DNA of 64,000 bases, taken from assembly GCF_026213295.1 (NCBI RefSeq), contig NC_079426.1, positions 26,908,902 to 26,972,901 on the forward strand, given 5' to 3'. The notes below the pieces were generated by a model. It was not told where the DNA came from. It ran no database searches and was given only the letters and a program-made list of their open reading frames with translations. How positions within the stretch are numbered: the stretch's first letter is position 1; every line of letters starts with the position of its first letter. The stretch comes from Gadus chalcogrammus (lineage: Eukaryota > Chordata > Actinopteri > Gadiformes > Gadidae). Positions 14,001 to 25,800 of this stretch are shown here, in pieces. Both the position numbers and the translations under genes were made by a program.

Positions 14001-14415
14001 CATCTCTCAGAGTGACGTTACCGATAGCCATAATTACTAGTCTAAACTATGGAAAATAGAACGAGGGGGGAGATTATCGTTATAACTGATCTGTTGCCTA
14101 TCTGACCATTGAAAATCCACTTCCACCAATGTGTAAGTTTGGTTCAGGTATACCAGACAATATTAAAATATTCAAGATATAAAAACAATGTTAAAAATAA
14201 GGTTATGGGCCGAATTAGTTTAAAATTCAGCCTCTGCTGGCCAACAACTAGATTGTCTAATTTCCTCGATACACGCTTCAATTTAATTGTATGAAAATTA
14301 TGTTGACCATGGAGCCTTTATTTTCTTGCCGTTATCATTACAAGCTTTCTCGTTATATCGACATAAATTCTCGAAACACAGTGGAAAAGAGAGAGAGGGA
14401 GCCATAGAGAGGGAC
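11055..14415. repeat. Large imperfect palindrome inside the foldback
   Basis: The left arm 11,055-11,940 is the inverse of 12,740-14,415 in several blocks. Examples: 'tggtggaagtggattttcaa' (about 11,350) against 'ttgaaaatccacttccacca' (about 14,110), and 'gaaggaaaccttgg' (about 12,912) against 'ccaaggtttccttc' (about 11,810). The right arm is longer because it took insertions (13,167-13,457 and unmatched sequence at 13,575-14,000). The loop, 11,950-12,740, shows no gene. Confidence 0.85.
13167..13457. mobile_element. hAT-like MITE (CAGTGTTTCCCCCAG ends)
   Basis: TIRs CAGTGTTTCCCCCAG / CTGGGGGAAACAC enclose about 290 bp with internal 'ggcggccgcc'. The flanks are AT-rich (attatata / gatatata) and resemble a decayed 8-bp duplication. 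It interrupts the right arm of the 11-14.4 kb palindrome, so it is younger than that arm. Confidence 0.75.
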
Positions 14416-14492
14416 ACCGAAGAACTGCGGAGCCAAGTAACCGATGGGCTTAAGGGGGCATCTCCGCATATAATCAATAGATATATATGTAA

Positions 14493-14638
14493 GGGATAAT
14501 GTATAGAACGCCGGTCATTATTGAGAAAATAAGCCCCGACAGGGCGAACAGGACACTGACGCGCAGCGGAGGTGTCTTGCTTCGCCATGAAGGGACTTAT
14601 TTTTCGATAATGACCGGCGAAGTTCTATACATTATCCC
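14493..14638. mobile_element. 146-bp palindromic MITE
   Basis: Ends GGGATAATGTATAGAACG / GTTCTATACATTATCCC are followed inward by 'ccggtcattattgag' and its inverse, so almost the whole unit can fold. The outer flanks (..tgtaa / gctta..) do not give a clear target duplication. The family is not identified. Confidence 0.8.
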
Positions 14639-15994
14639 GCTTATTACACGGCTACTTCCCAAAACGAAACAATTTATTTACAATGTATTTGTTACCAGCA
14701 TTCATAGTGTTGATCAGCAGAGAAATAGTCCGCCCAAGACGTTGACGTCGTCGCTTAGCAACCGACAGCGCTTGGGTTGATATATTAAGCTTGAATAACA
14801 ATTAATAGAACATCCCCATCAATTCTCCAAAGTCGATAAGCATGACTTAATTCATGACTACAATGTCCAGTTTTGCTGTTGTTACGTGTTAGCTGAGAGG
14901 GAAAAGGATTTAAAGGATAACTACAAATAACCAATGTTAGGGAAATCTGTTTGTTTTGTTGCGCGTTTCTGGATTTCTTTTAAAAATATATATCGGCCGA
15001 TATATCGGCATACCGGATTTTTAAATCCCAAAATATTCGTATCGGTATCAGCCTTAAAAATTCTATATCGGTTGGGCTGATACATACATACAGAGGCGGA
15101 GTGGCCGTCGGGACGATCGGGAGATTTCCCGGTCGGCCGGCCGGCCAACATGGTCAGGTGGACCGGCCAACAATTGTGTAGCGGCCTGCGAAGTCAGTTG
15201 GACCGGCCCACATTTGTGAGCGGCCGCGAGGCGTCTGCAAGCCGGCCCTGAGCATAATTTATTCCCCGTCAAACCGCCGTGAAAATCCCCGAAATAAACA
15301 ATATATGTCTGTAACCCTTCCTTTTACAGTCCCCTAATTACTAGGTATTTACCCGGTACATACATGGTAAATTATAGTGTACTACTGGGTAATTACCACT
15401 GGTAATAAGAAGGTAAATACAGAGGTAGTTACCGGGTACATGCATGGTAAATCATAGTGTATTACTGGGTAATTACCACTGGTAATAAGAAGGTAAATAC
15501 AGAGGAATTATCCGGTAAATTATAGTGTATTACTGTGTAATTACCACTGGTAATAAGGTAAATACAGAGGAATTACAGCTGATGTACTAAGTAAAACCTC
15601 CACTATTACCAATCAACTCAACTAAGTAGCGTGTAGTTGTAACTGTTTTAGGTTGGTAATAACTCCGATATTGTGTACTTCCTAGGAAATTAGGCAACCA
15701 ATTCTTAGAAACACCTATTATCCAAGGTTTATGTTGGTAACAGCCCAAATGTAATGATGTACTATTAGCAGAGTACTTTCCAATAAAATACTTTTTCTTA
15801 GTTATTATTCATAGCTACACCCATTTAGAAAGGGTTTATTTGATTTACCACTATGGAATTACTTACCTGGTAACAACCTCTGCAGGAACAGTTTTCCTTT
15901 AATTTCATGGTACATTTTCTTAAATACTGGGTACGAAGCCGTTTGTTTCCATGGTATTACCAGGTTCTTACCATATCATTTATGATAGATACAT

Positions 15995-16540
15995 TCCATT
16001 ATCCATGCAGTCAACACAAACTTGTACCATGTACGTTCTGCGACATTACCAAGTAAAACACGACAATTTACCCAGTAAGTAAGCTGAAACTGTACTGTAA
16101 AAGGAAGCCTCGTTTGTTTCCATGGTATTACCAGGTTCTTACCATATAATTTATAATGGATACATTCCATTGTCCATGCAGTCAACACAAACTTGTACCA
16201 TGTACGTTCTGCGACGTTACCAAGTAAAACACAACAATTTACCCAGTAATTAAGCTGAAACTGTACTGTAAAAGGAAGCCTTGTTTGTTTCCATGGTATT
16301 ACCAGGTTCTTAGCATATAATTTGTAATACATTCCCTTTTCCATGCAGTCAACACAAACTTGTACCATGTACGTTCTGCGACGTTACCAAGTAAAACACA
16401 CCAATTTACCCAGTAAGTAAGCTGAAACTGCACTGTAAAAGGAAGCCTTGTTTGTTTCCATGGTATTACCAGGTTCTTACCATATAATTTGTAATACATT
16501 ATTCCCTTTTCCATCAACACAAACCATATATGTTCAGCAA
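15995..16540. repeat. ~170-bp tandem units in the left MULE arm
   Basis: Three to four units share 'catggtattaccaggttctt', 'gtcaacacaaacttgtacca' and 'tgtaccatgtacgttctgcg'. The same units, inverted, occupy 18,260-18,860 and about 19,150-19,300 in the right arm. The repetitive open frames here are by-products of the repeat period (a multiple of three in places) and not evidence for a protein. Confidence 0.88.
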
Positions 16541-16802
16541 CATCGTTCACCATTAGTTAAGCGCTTTAATTGTTGTTATAAAACCCCAAACCACTGTTGA
16601 TGAAAGGCATATTAAAATTAAACAAAATCAAAGAATTATCTTTCAAACAATGCATATCTCACAAACAGGCACTGAACACTGAAAAAATCTTACAAAAAAA
16701 AGAGCCGTCCACATCAACTCAATTTAAATGTTACTGATGGTGTTTTGATTAAACACATGACAGTGTTAGGGCAAGTGACCACAAGGAAGACTGCTTCAAC
16801 CT

Positions 16803-16990
16803 CTACAATTTGAATAAGTGGTGAATGCCATGCAGCAAACTGCCTATTGGAGCATCTTTGTGGTCATTCGCAAACCAATGAGTCCACTCGATGAATGAGA
16901 GATGGCTCTTTAGTGTCTTCTCTGTGAGGTATCCCTGCAGTCTCCACATCTGGGATTTGAAGGCTGACCAAGACCTGACCAGGTACCTTC
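16803..16990 (-). pseudogene. Possible captured coding exon in MULE centre
   Basis: The minus strand has a frame of about 60 codons ending at TAG (16,803-16,805). It reads WSAFKSQMWRLQGYLTEK then HLSFIEWTHWFANDHKDAPI and LLHGIHHLFKL. The composition (W, H, hydrophobic/charged alternation) looks protein-like, unlike the repeats around it, and 'ggtcag' upstream could serve as an acceptor. I do not recognise the family. It lies in the single-copy centre between the two foldback arms, where MULEs are known to carry captured gene pieces. Confidence 0.3.
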
Positions 16991-17168
16991 AAATCTCCCC
17001 TTCCATACTGTAATAAAGAATCAGAAGACAAGAAAATAAACATTAGGACTGTCAATTAATGAACATTTCTAGAACATGTAGAACTCAACGATTATTTTGT
17101 TTATCAGTCAAGAAAGGATGCTGGTCCTCTGTGTTTGGGCATATTGAAAAGAGAAAAAGGCATAGCCA

Positions 17169-17390
17169 TAAATACAGTTAATAGGACGGGAGGGGACAGG
17201 CTGTTAGCTCCGGTTAGCACTTTAGCATCGAGCTAGCGGAGCTTCTGTCATTCAAACAACTCGGACATGTTGCTTAAAACCTATAACACCCAATATATTA
17301 AAATATCCGGATTTAATCGGGCTCTGTCCCATAAGTACAGTTAATAGGACGGGAAGAGACAGGCTCTGTTAGCCCCGGTTAGCGCGATGC
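17169..17390 (+). repeat. Direct duplication of ~55 bp
   Basis: 'acagttaataggacgggag...acaggct' followed by 'ttagc..cggttagc' occurs at about 17,176-17,218 and again at about 17,337-17,383, with small changes. It lies in the centre of the Mutator-like element and has no coding content. Confidence 0.75.
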
Positions 17391-17520
17391 TAAAGAGCAG
17401 CTCTACCTGAGCATGCCACCTCAACAGGTGCAAGTTAGCCTCCGGTTTGATATTCACCGGATATTCGGTTTACCACCCAATCGGATTCATCAACATAAGT
17501 GCAATACATTACGGGCTTAT

Positions 17521-17988
17521 GCTGCTATCCATTTGGATGGTACGCTGGTACGAACGACCAGCTTCAGCGAGAATGTGACGTATTTCCCTTGCTCCAGCCT
17601 TCCAGTTTGCCATTTGTGTTTCTGTCGAGCCACGACCACGAGGGGGAGTAGTAGCAGGCTAGTCATCATTAGCAACATAGCCTCTTTAGCAAACCAGCTT
17701 CAAAACAAAACTTTACATTGAATTGCTCGCAAAGCAAGACCGTGCAATGCATATATTGGTGACCGGATTAAAGCAGCAATGAAATCAAGTGTGTAAGAGG
17801 TTTTAAAAACGACATTAAAACCACCAACGTGGTACAAATAGAAAGAAAATACATGTCATCCCCCATTAACTATGCGCGCAGCCATCTTCTTTGCGAGTTG
17901 TACAGCTCTGCTCGCTCTACTTTGAAAGCGACGAGATACTACGACCAAAAGGGGGCGTGCCTCAGTGAAATGCCGCAAGAAACTTGTG
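17521..17988 (+). mobile_element. MITE copy (family of 22374-26721)
   Basis: From 'ctatccatttggatggtacg' to 'tcagtgaaatgccgcaagaa' this is colinear with 22,380-22,832. Shared interior motifs include 'attggtgaccgg', 'aactttacattg' and 'gatactacgaccaaaagggg'. It is a second copy of a ~480-bp MITE, inserted in the centre of the Mutator-like element. Its right terminus seems cut by the adjacent 'gggggcaagtgaccac' arm. Confidence 0.75.
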
Positions 17989-18876
17989 GGGGGCAAGTGA
18001 CCACATGGTCACTTGCCCTAACACTGTCATGTGTTTTATCAAAACACCATCAGTAACATTTAAATTGAGTTGATGTGGACAGCTCTTTTTTTTGTACGAT
18101 TTTTTCAGTGTTCAGTGCCTGTTTGTGAGATATGCATTGTTTGAAAGATAAGCCTTTGATTTTGTTTAATTTTAATATGCCTTTCATCAACAGTGGTTTG
18201 GGGTTTTATAACAACAATTAAAGTGCTTATCTAATGGTGAACGATGTTGCAGAACAGATATGGTTTGTGTTGATTGCATGGAAAAGGGAATAACCAGTTA
18301 CAACTTATATGGTAAGAGCCTGGTAATACCATGGAAACAAACAAGGCTTCCTTTTACAGAACAGTTTCAGCTTAATTACTGGGTAAATTGTCGTGTTTTA
18401 CATGGTAACGTCGCAGAACGTACATGGTACAAGTTTGTGTTGACTGCATGGAAAAGGGAATAATCTATTACAAATTATATGGTAAGAACCTGGTAATACC
18501 ATGGAAACAAACAAGGCTTCCTTTTACAGTACAGTTTCAGCTTAATTACTGGGTAAATTGGTGTGTTTTACTTGGTAACGTCGCAGAACGTACATGGTAC
18601 AAGTTTGTGTTGACTGCATGGAAAAGGGAATGTATTACTAATTATATGGTAAGAACCTGGTAATACCATGGAAACAAACAAGGCTTCCTTTTACAGTACA
18701 GTTTCAGCTGAATTACTGGGTAAATTGTCGTGTTTTACTTGGTAACGTCGCAGAACGTACATGGTACAAGTTTGTGTTGACTGCATGGACAATGGAATGT
18801 ATCTATTATAAATTATGTGGTAAGAACCTGGTAATACCATGGAAACAAACGAGGCATCCTTTTACAGTACAGTTTA

Positions 18877-19145
18877 ACAGACACCATTACAACCTTCAAG
18901 TCACAACTCAAAACTCACCTGTTCAAACTCGCACACAAAGTCTAACTGATCACTGTTTTGATTGTTTGTTTGTTTTGTCTTGTTTTAGTTTTATTTATTT
19001 TTTATTTTTTATGTTTATTTATTTATTTATTTTTTCCCACAATGTCTTGTTTTTTAAACGATTTATGATGACTATATGCTCTGTAAGGTGACCTTGGGTG
19101 TCTTGAAAGGCACCTCTAAATTAAATGTATTATTATTTATTATTA
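18877..19145 (+). mobile_element. 5'-truncated L2/CR1-type LINE 3' end
   Basis: The sequence encodes TFKSQLKTHLFKLAHKV then a stop, the usual C-terminus of fish L2-type ORF2. It is followed by a T-rich 3' UTR, 'cttgaaaggcacctctaaat' and an (ATT)n tail. It interrupts the right Mutator arm: the arm text 'cagtttcagctta' is split, with 'gttt' on both sides as a possible short duplication. Confidence 0.8.
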
Positions 19146-20072
19146 GTTTCAGCTTACTTACTGGGTAGATTGTCGTGTTTTACTTGGTAACGTCGCAGAA
19201 CGTACATGGTACAAGTTTGTGTTGACTGCATGGATAAAGGAATGTATCTATCATAAATGATATGGTAAGAACCTGGTAATACCATGGAAACAAACGGCTT
19301 CGTACCCAGTATTTAAGAAGATGTACCATGACATTAGAGGAAAACTGTTCCTGCAGAGGTTGTTACCAGGTAAGTAATTCCATAATGGTAAATCGAATAA
19401 ACCCTTTCTAAATGGGTGTAGCTATGAATAATAACTAAGAAAAAGTATTTTATTGGAAAGTACTATGCTAATAGTACATCATTCAAATTGGGCTGTTACC
19501 AACATAAACCTTGGATAATAGGTGTTTCTAACAATTGGTTGCCTAATTTCCTAGGAAGTACACAATATCTGAGTTATTACCAACCTAAAACAGTTACAAC
19601 TACACGCTACTTAGTTGAGTTGATTGGTAATAGTGGAGGTTTTCCTCTGTATTTACCTTCTTATTACCATTGGTAATTACACAGTAATACACTATAATTT
19701 ACCAGATAATTACTCTGTATTTACCTTCTTATTACCAGTAGTAATTACCCAGTAATACACTATGATTTACCATGTATTTACCCGGTAACTACCTCTGTAT
19801 TTACCTTCTTATTACCAGTGGTAATTACCCAGTAATACACTATGATTTACCATGTATGTACTGGGTAAATACCTAGTAATAAGGGGACTGTAAAAGGAAG
19901 GGTTACCTATATGTCTCGGGAACATCCAACCAATATTTATACGACTAGCTTACTCTCTATGTCTCATTCATTGTTTTGTTTTTTGTTTGTTTTTTTTACT
20001 TCATTTAATTCTTCATTATTCAGGCATTACAGAACTTTCATGGCCATAAATAAATAATACGAACTACAGTTT

Positions 20073-20643
20073 TAGGGCTGGGACGACGCGTCGACGTAAT
20101 CGATTACGTCAACGCATAAATTACGTCGATGCGAAAAATGCGCGTCGATAAAAAAAAAGAAGAAAAAAAAAAAGATGGCCGGCACCGGAGCGTAGTAGCA
20201 ACGCGAGTGGCTCCCCAGACTTTCATAAGTGCAAGGCGCCACGCACTCGTTCCTCTAAGTATGGGAATTATTTAATGTAAAAGGAAACGATTCCGTGATA
20301 TGTCGTCTTTGCAAAATGGAGATGACTTTCCATTCTAGCACCACGGCAATTCACCAGCACCTGAAGAGGCGCCACCTGGTAGCAGCTGCAGATGACTGAG
20401 CACAGTAGAACTGCATTACTTTGAACTTTTATTTTGGAATTTAAAGGCAATAAACATGTATTGAAATGTTAAGGAATTCATATTTTATGTCAATCAACAT
20501 GTATAAATTGCTATTAGTCAATTAATGGGGAGATAATCGATAATCGAATCGGACTGAAAAAATGAATCGTTAGATTAATCGATGCATCGAAAAAATAATC
20601 GCTAGATGAATCGTTTAAAAAATAATCGTTTATCCCAGCCCTA
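20073..20643 (+). mobile_element. hAT MITE with BED-finger remnant, perfect TSD
   Basis: TIRs TAGGGCTGGGACGA / TATCCCAGCCCTA are flanked by TACAGTTT on both sides (20,065-20,072 and 20,644-20,651). Inside, about 20,293-20,400 encodes a BED zinc finger half: [19 protein letters not shown] then HQHLKRRHL, with C-x2-C and H-x4-H. It is a deletion derivative of an autonomous BED-hAT, with 'taatcg' repeats near its ends. Confidence 0.9.
20293..20400 (+). pseudogene. BED zinc finger fragment
   Basis: Translation in the frame ending TGA at 20,398 gives CRLC...HQHLKRRH, which fits the ZBED-type DNA-binding module at the N-terminus of hAT transposases. No catalytic domain follows. The element is only 571 bp long. 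Confidence 0.7.
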
Positions 20644-20772
20644 TACAGTTTACTTTCATTTGTTTGTTCTTGAATTGAGGTAGAATGGAGCAAAGACTAT
20701 GAGCGGCCCCACGTCTAATGGCATGACCCTAAAGACGCGTCAGACAGAGAAGGCGAGCAAGTTTGTGGTTGC

Positions 20773-21000
20773 TTGCTTTTGCTTGTTGTGGCACTCATGG
20801 AAGGCAAGAAGAGAAAAGAGAAAGGAGGGGCTGAAAAGGCCAGAATAAAGAAGAAGCGGATGCTGGAGGGGGATGCATCTAAGTGCTCAAAAATAACGGA
20901 TTTATTCCGAAGTCAGGCATTAACGAGTTGTGCAGGTGAATTTACAGAAAAACAGTTAGCCAGAGCTCCACCATTGACGTTATTGCTAGGCGGGAGCTAG
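20773..21000 (+). pseudogene. hAT (ZMYM1/TTF-type) transposase N-terminus
   Basis: From the ATG at about 20,797 the frame reads MEGKKRKEKGGAEKARIKKK then RMLEGDASKCSKITDLF. A short lysine-rich leader running into 'DAxKCxKxTDLF' resembles the start of TTF-type hAT transposases (ZMYM1-like proteins). The zinc finger and catalytic parts are missing. A GC-rich, stop-containing stretch follows. The position inside the 15,091-21,257 hAT supports its being that element's own first exon. Confidence 0.5.
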
Positions 21001-21187
21001 CACAAGCTGCTAGTCAAATGTGTATGTGCTGGCTGGTATATTTCAGACGAATTAATGACTTAACTGATCTTTCTCTTTCTTTTAATGGATGGAGAATATG
21101 TTAACAGATTTGGAACATGTAGTAGTAGTCGTGTCAACACGTTACACCGGTATTACCGAGTATAAACGGTATAAACTTTGAAACTAG

Positions 21188-21191
21188 GTGG

Positions 21192-21216
<25 letters not shown>
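21188..21216. repeat. Poly-G run
   Basis: About 28 G residues in a row, just inside the right end of the outer hAT. Runs of this kind are often unstable and can be misassembled. Confidence 0.9.
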
Positions 21217-21222
<6 letters not shown>

Positions 21223-21284
21223 CTCCCGGTGGCTATTAGTACCCCATTCCGCCCCTGTATAAATATATATATATATAATATAAA

Positions 21285-22305
21285 TACCGTGTATATTCTG
21301 AGAAACGCTCCAATCCAAAATGCATGTGTTTACATTTTGTTCTATGCAGTACGAATAATTGATTACTTTCTGTGAGCGTGAGAACGAAAAGTTTTTGAGG
21401 AAATCAGAGTATCCCTAATACACTACATTTACCCTTTGATGCATTTGTTGTTTTGACACATACATAAGAAGAGGGTGCACTGTATTATCTGCGCACAACC
21501 CTTCTGAAGCCTCTCTCTCTCTCTCTCCCTCTTTTTCTCTCTCTCTCGTTTCGTTCTGTTGAGCACGATAATTGTCTGAGAAACACGCGGTCTGTGGAGC
21601 ACGTTCGTTTCAGTTTTTGAGGAGGTCTGCTTAAAAAATCTGAAATATTGACATAAATATAACTAGAGGGTGCACTGTACTATCTGCGCACACTCTCTCT
21701 CTCTCTCATCTGAATAACGATCCCATTCAAAATGCAATGGTTTACATTTAGTTCTGTTTAGCATGGAAACATCAGAGAAATGCTGCCGTTCAGAATGCAT
21801 TGGTTAACATTTCGTTCTGTGGAGCACGGTTATTTTAATTTTATTTTTTTCAGGTTTTGAGGAGGTCTGCTTAAAAAATGCAAAAATGGAAATATTGACG
21901 TATATATAACTAGTGGGAGCACTGTACTATCTGCGCACACCCCTTCTGAAGCCTCTCTCTCTCTCTCTCTCCCTCTCTCTCTTTCTCTCGTTTCCTTTTG
22001 TGGAGCACATTAATTGTCTGGCAAACGCGTGTTCTTTGGATCATGAAATATTGACATACAGTATATATACCTAGAGGGTGTACTGTACTGTCTGCGCACA
22101 CACTCTCTCGTCTGAAAAACACTCCCATTCAATATGCATTGGTTTACATTTCGTTCTGTGTAGCACGAAAACATCGGAGAAGCGCTCCCCTTCAGAATGC
22201 ATTGGTTTACATTTCGTTCTCTGTAGCACGAAAAAAGTCGGACAATCGTGCTCTGGGACACGATTCAGTAGATTAATAGATTATTAATTGCGTGATACTG
22301 GGTTG
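21285..22305 (-). repeat. Right arm of the giant foldback
   Basis: Inverse of the 9550-11,040 array: 'caatgcattggtttacatttcgttctgt'-like blocks, 'ggaggtctgcttaaaaaatc', 'agagggtgcactgtac' and short (CT)n tracts (21,510-21,547, 21,955-21,987). The arm is shorter than the left and has fewer units. No gene is present. Confidence 0.9.
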
Positions 22306-22849
22306 GCCATCGACACACACGCAGGTAAGAACACATGCACGCGCACACACAGCAGCGACACTCGCCCAGGTAATACTGTAATCCATTTGGATGGTACGCC
22401 GGTACGTGCAAGTCGCAAATCTCCCAGCTTTTTTAAGGAATTTGCAGAGGCACGTCCCCTTTTGGTCATAGTACATTTCCCGTTTCTCATTGGCTAGCTA
22501 TTGTTATTGTTAGCTACATTAGCCTCCTTAGTTAATTAGCTCGAAAACAAACCACACAACTTTACATTGTATTGCACGCACAGCAATACCGTACAATGCA
22601 TAAATTGGTGACCGGCATAAATTAGTATTGTAATTAAGTGTGTAAAATCATTTAAAATCTACATTAAAATGACCAATGTGATACAAATACAAAGGAAATA
22701 AATCTCTTCATGGGTGCAGCCATTTTTTTTTACAAGTAGTGCGTTCGGCCTCACTGAACTCGCTCTACTTTCAAAGTGACGAGATACTACGACCAAAAGG
22801 GGGCGTGCCTCAGTGAAATGCCGCAAGAAACCTGGGAGATTTGCGACTT

Positions 22850-25800
22850 ATCGTTTGGGTTTCATCCGATTCCGGTGCCTATTCGATACTTTTTAAACGA
22901 TTCCGATGCTAAAACGGTTCTCGAACCGATACTTAAAAAAACGAAACTGCACACACTTTGTCAAAAAAAATACCCTTTTATTTCCAGGGCCAAATTAAAC
23001 ACAATATAACTTTAAATCTTTAAACAATATAAATACAAGTAACATTTGGTAATAATAAATAAAGCAATATCAAATAAAGATTCACATTTACATCAAATAA
23101 AACAATATTGTATCAAACAATATAAATACTGGAGATTAATAGAGATACTACCAGGGTAATCTAATCTCCATTTTCTCCTCCTAATGACCTGAACTGAACA
23201 CGAACAGTGCAACACCTTAAATATTAAAATAGATACATAACACAAGTATAGAACAAGATATTGCACAATTAAATTAGCTTTTGTGACTGGTGAGGTGAGG
23301 ACACTTTACAGTATATTTCTTAACATTTCTTTCTCTAACAATTCTTCTGCAGGAATATCACCATATTGGCCTTCTCTGGTAATATTCGACATCTTTCCTT
23401 ACTTATTGCATGCCCAGCACACGAGAAAACCCTCTCAGAGGGGGTTGATGAGGCCTGCACACACAAGTAATTCTCTGACAGGAGAGACAAATTAGGGAGG
23501 GTATCCCTCTTACCCCCCCACCAGGCCACAGGGTCTTGTCCAGATGGGATCGCTGGCAGGCCTTTGTAGATCTGTTGCTCTTTCTGGACCTCTTCTCTAA
23601 TGGAGAGGGCACTGCTTGTGGTCAGAGTTGCATGGAGAAGTTCTCGGTCTTCATCCTCATAACAACTGCTCCAAGGCTGACATCTTGTGAGCTCTTCTTG
23701 GCTGGAAAATACAAACAGGTTTAGTTTAGCACAAAAAACAACTATTCATTGTAGACTAGATAGATAGTATGTGGTTGAACTTACATTTCTGCCTGCTTGG
23801 TCCTCCTCCACCTCATTACCCTCACCTTCTACCTCACTCTGAAGAGGGTCCTCTTTTGGAAGCTGTAGACACAAACAGATTGTCCATACAACAGCAATAC
23901 TTAATTACAGAAACTGTAGCTTAGGCATGGACATAATGCACATGAAAAAAGATGAGGAATTTAGTACACTGTCCCTGACAAACATGCAGTATAGTACCTG
24001 AACTGCCATGGCATTGTCAATCCCTGCTTTCTCAAGCCTGTCCCAAGCTTCCGCAACACCAACTTCCAGCCTGCCTTTAAAGCGAGGGTCCATCAAGGTG
24101 ACCTCCCTAAGGAAGTTCTGAATGTCTTGAGCCTGTAAAGAAAACATGGTTTAGTGTCTAATAGTGTAAATGGTGTAGTTTGCCTTCTTTCTTTGTGAAC
24201 ATGGATATTGGCTGTAGATGGATAGTACCTGGTATCTTTTTTCAAGATCTTGCCAGACCTTCTCTTTTATAGCAGCCATAAATGGTTTGTCATCATCGGA
24301 GGTTGAATAGTGTGCCTCCAGCTTCGTGAGGATCGGGATGATTTGGCTGCATGTGGGGGTGGGGGTCTTGTCGCTTGACACGCAGAGGGTTGAGGTGTAC
24401 AACACTTTCATGGCTTTCATGAATTCCTCTGCCTTCTCAAAATCTGTCTCGGTGAGCCTTTGTAGTCTGTGGAAAATAAACAATAATGTTAAGAACAAAA
24501 GGTAAATTGACATTATTACAAATTACCCTCTTGTCCATCAACTCACCTGTCTCTCTCCATTGGCTTCCTTAGCCTCTGATCGAGGCAGGCTGCCTGGATT
24601 GCAGGGAATTGCTCTACAAAGCGCTCCACCATGAGGTATAGAGAATTCCAGCGAGTCCTCACGTCCAGGATAACATTATGCTCTGGCAAATCTAAAGCAC
24701 AGACATTAGAATTACAATAAACAATTGCTTACATTTAAAAGTATTACTTTTCAAGATTTATTTATAATTATACATATGGTGTTTACTGAGGAGTCGCTGC
24801 TTCTCTCTTAGAACCGTTTTGCTCATAGTGGAGCGCTTCAGCCACACCACCACTGAGCGAATCTTTGCACACCAGTTGGTCACAGCTGGAATGCCGTACA
24901 CCTTCTGTGCCGCCAGGTTGAGTGTGTGGGCAAAGCACCCAACTTTCAAAAAATGCAGGTTCTTCAGGGCAACGTCCATGTTGCTTGCATTGTCTACGGT
25001 GGCAGCTATGACTTTTCCAGTCAACTTGAACTCCTCAAGAATACTGTGGATTTGTTCTGCCACCACTGGCCCTGTCTGGGACTCGTACACTGCTTCAGTG
25101 CTTAGCACTTTCTGCTGTATGCTGCCCTCGTAAATGTAATGGGCAGTTACTGTTAGATAGTGGTCCTGGGCAACCATCCATCCATCGCAAGTTATTGCAA
25201 TTTTGTTGACCTGCGCCAGCTGCTGGATGACATTCTGTTTTGAAACAGAATACCACGCAGGTATCAAGTTATTGGAGAGGTCATCCCTGGATGGTGGCCG
25301 GTATCTTTGATTGAGGGCAGTGATCATCTCCCTTTATAAAAAAATATAAAATACATATGATATTAGTCTTGTACACAGAATGTCTTCATGGTACAGAGGT
25401 GTGGCCTACACATCCATCTAGGAAATTATATTTTGATAGCATAGCCGCTACACATTTTCACCTGAAAAATGGCGATTCTACTGTGGCAAACGGATGAAGC
25501 CCCTTCACCACAAATTTGGTGACTGCCCTGTGGATTTCCTCCACCTTCTCTTGGGTTATTTCAGACCTCTTAGCCAGGGTGAAAGGTGTCACTGTGGTAA
25601 CTTGAAAGGCAGAAATAAAAGTATTACAACATACAACTTATTCAGGTCACTCATAGTAGCCTATTCTGCTCAACAGCTCATTCCCCCCACTCCCCCTCTG
25701 GATATATAGTAGAGTAGTGGCCTCAAACAACTGTTGTCCCCATCCCCCTCTAGAAATAGCCTCAAACACAGGTATAGCTATACGTTTCTGATTAAATGGG

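Larger units (their letters stand above)
15311..19906. mobile_element. Mutator-like foldback with ~1.4-kb inverted arms
   Basis: Ends GTAACCCTTCCTTTTACAG / CTGTAAAAGGAAGGGTTAC are flanked by atatatgtct (15,301-15,310) and ctatatgtct (19,907-19,916), 9 of 10 identical. The arms 15,311-16,785 and 17,990-19,906 are inverted copies that include internal tandem units (about 16,000-16,550 and 18,260-18,860, period about 170 bp) and 'taattacc' clusters. Long TIRs plus a 9-10 bp duplication is the Mutator/MULE signature. No MULE transposase is visible in the 1.2-kb centre. Confidence 0.8.
15091..21257. mobile_element. Non-autonomous hAT carrying other insertions
   Basis: It starts CAGAGGCGGAGTGG and ends CCATTCCGCCCCTG, with flanks catacata / tataaata that match at 6 of 8 positions. 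The element's own sequence is only about 1 kb: 15,091-15,300, 19,917-20,064 and 20,652-21,257. The rest is the Mutator-like foldback and a BED-type MITE. A short coding remnant (20,773-21,000) fits the start of an hAT transposase, so the element looks internally deleted. Confidence 0.7.

Noticed and set aside
15976..16553. Open frames repeating KNLVIPWKQTRLPFTVQFQL
   Set aside because: They recur in both arms of the Mutator-like foldback and follow the ~170-bp tandem repeat; frames break between units. Repeat artefact.
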